This document shows positions 61,852 to 64,000 of a DNA stretch of 64,000 nt, in pieces. A program made the position numbers and the translations under genes. The stretch covers positions 434,001 through 498,000 of the forward strand of contig NZ_CP127382.2 of NCBI RefSeq assembly GCF_003286645.3. The letters run 5' to 3'. The DNA comes from Aerococcus tenax (GTDB lineage Bacteria > Bacillota > Bacilli > Lactobacillales > Aerococcaceae). How positions within the stretch are numbered: the stretch's first letter is position 1; each line of letters starts with the position of its first letter. Below the pieces are notes generated by a model. The model was not told the origin of the DNA. It did not search any database and was given only the letters and a program-made list of their open reading frames with translations.

Positions 61852-63846
61852 GTGGACGGCAAGTTTGAATTAGTATCATCCTACCAACCCAGTGGGGACC
61901 AACCCCAAGCCATCAAAAAACTGGTTGAAGGGGTGGAAAATAACGATAAGGCCCAGGTCCTCTTGGGCGGTACTGGGACCGGGAAGACCTTTACCATGGC
62001 TAATGTCATTGCGGAAACCAACCGGCCGACCTTGGTCTTAGCCCATAATAAAACCTTAGCGGGGCAACTGTATTCAGAGCTCAAGGAATTCTTCCCCCAT
62101 AACGCAGTCGAATACTTTGTCTCTTACTATGACTACTACCAACCGGAGGCCTATGTGCCCTCGAGCGATTCCTATATTGAAAAATCGGCCTCAGTCAATG
62201 ATGAGATTGATAAGCTCCGCCACTCAGCCACCTCATCGATTTTGGAACGCCGTGATACCATCATTGTGGCTTCGGTGTCCTGTATCTACGGTTTAGTGGA
62301 CCCAATGGAATATAAAAACCATGTCCTTTCTATCCGCCAAGGCCAAGAAGTTGACCGTAACGACTTTATGCGGCGTTTGGTGGATATGCAGTATGAGCGT
62401 AATGACATTGAGTTCCGCCGTGGGACTTTCCGGGTACGCGGGGATGTGGTGGAAGTCTTCCTGCCTTCCCGCGATAGTGAAGCCATCCGGGTAGAGTTCT
62501 TTGGCGATGAAATTGATCGGATTCGTCAAGTTGATGTTTTGACCGGTGAAGTCAAAAATGACGTCAAACACTATCCCATCTATCCGGCCACTCACTTTGT
62601 GGTTGATTATAACAAGATGCAAAGAGCGGTTGACTCCATTGAGGCTGAATTGGAAGTTCAATTGAAGAAGTTTAATGATGAAGGCAAACTCTTAGAAGCC
62701 CAACGTCTGGAACAGAGAACTCGCTATGATATCGAAATGCTATTAGAAATGGGCTATTGTAACGGGATTGAGAACTATTCCCGCCATATGGACGGTCGGG
62801 CTCCTGGTCAACCCCCATATACCTTGCTTGATTTCTTCCCTGACGATTACCTACTCATGGTTGATGAATCCCACATGACCATGCCCCAAGTGCGTGGTAT
62901 GTACAACGGCGACAAGGCCCGCAAGGAACAGTTAGTCGATTATGGTTTCCGCCTGCCTAGTGCCTTAGACAACCGGCCTTTGAAATTAGCTGAATTTGAA
63001 GAACGGGTCAACCAAGCTATCTATGTTTCCGCTACCCCTGGAGACTATGAAATTGAGAAGTCTAATGGCGAAGTGGTGGAACAAATTATCCGGCCAACCG
63101 GTCTCTTAGATCCCAAAGTGGAAGTTCGCCCGATTAAGGGTCAAATTGATGACTTGATTAGTGAAATTAATGAGCGAGTCGATAGAGGCGACCGGGTCTT
63201 TGTCACCACTCTGACCAAGAAAATGTCAGAAGACCTGACCGATTACTTAGAAGAGGTCGGCATCAAGGTGAAATACCTACACTCGGATATTAAAACCCTC
63301 GAGCGGACCGAGATTATCCGTGACCTCCGTCTGGGCGTCTTCGATGTTCTGGTGGGGATTAACCTCCTGCGGGAAGGGATCGATGTGCCAGAAGTGTCTC
63401 TGGTGATTATTTTAGACGCGGACAAGGAAGGCTTCCTCCGTAATGAGCGGTCGCTGATTCAAACCATTGGCCGGGCTGCTCGTAATGAAAATGGCCATGT
63501 GATTATGTATGCTGATACCGTGACCGGGTCCATGCAGGCAGCCATTGATGAAACTGCTAGACGTCGGGCGATTCAAGAGGCTTATAATGAAGAACATCAC
63601 ATCACCCCGAAAACCATCCAAAAAGAAATTCGTGATTCCATCCGCATTACTACCGCAGTGAACAATGCAGAAGAAAATGAATCGCTCATGGATACCATCC
63701 GGGGCATGAACCGCAATGAAAAAGAAGAAGCTGTCCACAATGTGGAATTAGAAATGCGTCAAGCCGCTAAAGACCTGAATTTTGAGAAAGCGGCTGAATT
63801 GCGGGATATTATCTTAGAACTCAAAGCGGAATATAAGATAAAATGA
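61852..63846 (+). CDS. uvrB: Excinuclease ABC subunit B
   Basis: 664 residues of the nucleotide-excision-repair helicase. Walker [13 protein letters not shown] (residues 38-49), damage-clamping beta-hairpin [20 protein letters not shown] box, helicase motif [14 protein letters not shown] and QTIGRAARN, and a C-terminal UVR domain ([18 protein letters not shown]). It starts with GTG at 61852 after GGAGTGAAG. uvrA, often next, is not within the window. Confidence 0.96.
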   Translation: MDGKFELVSSYQPSGDQPQAIKKLVEGVENNDKAQVLLGGTGTGKTFTMANVIAETNRPTLVLAHNKTLAGQLYSELKEFFPHNAVEYFVSYYDYYQPEAYVPSSDSYIEKSASVNDEIDKLRHSATSSILERRDTIIVASVSCIYGLVDPMEYKNHVLSIRQGQEVDRNDFMRRLVDMQYERNDIEFRRGTFRVRGDVVEVFLPSRDSEAIRVEFFGDEIDRIRQVDVLTGEVKNDVKHYPIYPATHFVVDYNKMQRAVDSIEAELEVQLKKFNDEGKLLEAQRLEQRTRYDIEMLLEMGYCNGIENYSRHMDGRAPGQPPYTLLDFFPDDYLLMVDESHMTMPQVRGMYNGDKARKEQLVDYGFRLPSALDNRPLKLAEFEERVNQAIYVSATPGDYEIEKSNGEVVEQIIRPTGLLDPKVEVRPIKGQIDDLISEINERVDRGDRVFVTTLTKKMSEDLTDYLEEVGIKVKYLHSDIKTLERTEIIRDLRLGVFDVLVGINLLREGIDVPEVSLVIILDADKEGFLRNERSLIQTIGRAARNENGHVIMYADTVTGSMQAAIDETARRRAIQEAYNEEHHITPKTIQKEIRDSIRITTAVNNAEENESLMDTIRGMNRNEKEEAVHNVELEMRQAAKDLNFEKAAELRDIILELKAEYKIK

Positions 63847-63904
63847 TATTACTCAATTATATAAACTATGCTTATTAACAGTAAAAAAGTAAATAACCAT
63901 AAAA

Positions 63905-63948
63905 GAATAGCTCCCCTTTGCCTAATTTAGCAAAGAGGAGCTATTTCC
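63905..63948 (+). terminator. Terminator of uvrB
   Basis: AATAGCTCC-CTTTGC pairs with GCAAAG-GGAGCTATT around CTAATTTA. Nothing further is recognisable up to the window end. Confidence 0.85.
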
Positions 63949-64000
63949 TCTTCAGATTTATCTTTTGTTTTTGACTAGTCCTTATTGTCATCACTAGGGT

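Noticed and set aside
1..64000. tRNA, rRNA, prophage or IS transposase genes
   Set aside because: No such signatures were recognised on either strand; the gene content is chromosomal core plus the sulfotransferase locus.

Overview
The window is chromosomal DNA of a low-to-moderate-GC Gram-positive coccus of the order Lactobacillales. The signs are a mevalonate pathway (mvaS/mvaA), ThiT-type thiamine uptake behind a TPP riboswitch, an LPXTG wall-anchored protein, cre-like catabolite sites, a GlnR box, a single pdhABCD operon and the conserved order UPF0223 - suhB - typA - ftsW - pyc - ylbG - rsmD - comEA - comEC - holA - rpsT. Aerococcaceae (for example Aerococcus) is my best guess; this is inference from the overall look of the proteins, and no 16S rRNA is present. 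I see no rRNA, tRNA, prophage, IS transposase or CRISPR array.

Layout. 1-5.4 kb: dapA (cut by the window edge) and alr on the minus strand, a low-molecular-weight phosphatase, metK, a small membrane protein and pepQ. 5.5-17.5 kb: a peptide-nutrition block of dipeptidase pepV, three tandem oppA lipoprotein paralogues each with its own promoter or terminator, a minus-strand DUF3899-type membrane protein, and oppBCDF. 17.6-19.3 kb: an unlisted 36-residue membrane peptide gene with its own promoter, Shine-Dalgarno site and terminator, then convergent mvaS and mvaA. 20.7-23.4 kb: a HesB-like small protein, an esterase, an orphan pyrR and the TPP riboswitch-thiT unit. 23.5-31.4 kb: the most accessory-looking part, with a CPA2-type antiporter, a Crp/Fnr regulator, a thioredoxin, two PAPS-independent aryl-sulfate sulfotransferases without signal peptides and a YeiH-type putative sulfate exporter. 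A regulatory module of about 130 bp (a 16-bp palindrome at -41.5, a cre site over an extended -10, and a downstream GTG..CAC palindrome) is duplicated in front of the antiporter and the second sulfotransferase. 31.5-41.5 kb: rplY, thrC, coaBC, def and pdhABCD. 42-45.2 kb: a glutamine-type ABC transporter with a near-perfect GlnR operator. 45.2-64 kb: rsuA, UPF0223, suhB, typA, ftsW, pyc, ylbG, an LPXTG protein, rsmD, comEA/comEC, holA, rpsT and uvrB.

Two signals stand out. (1) A dispersed intergenic repeat family (7.0, 19.1, 46.1-46.3 kb and a remnant at 4.15 kb) keeps short boxes and a multi-stem fold while its stem sequences differ completely between copies but still pair within each copy. 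Three of the four loci run straight into an intrinsic terminator and one is a tandem array. This covariation points to a selected RNA or single-stranded-DNA structure. (2) The sulfotransferase/thioredoxin/antiporter/exporter locus, with its shared activator-type promoters, looks like a regulated cytoplasmic sulfo-transfer system.
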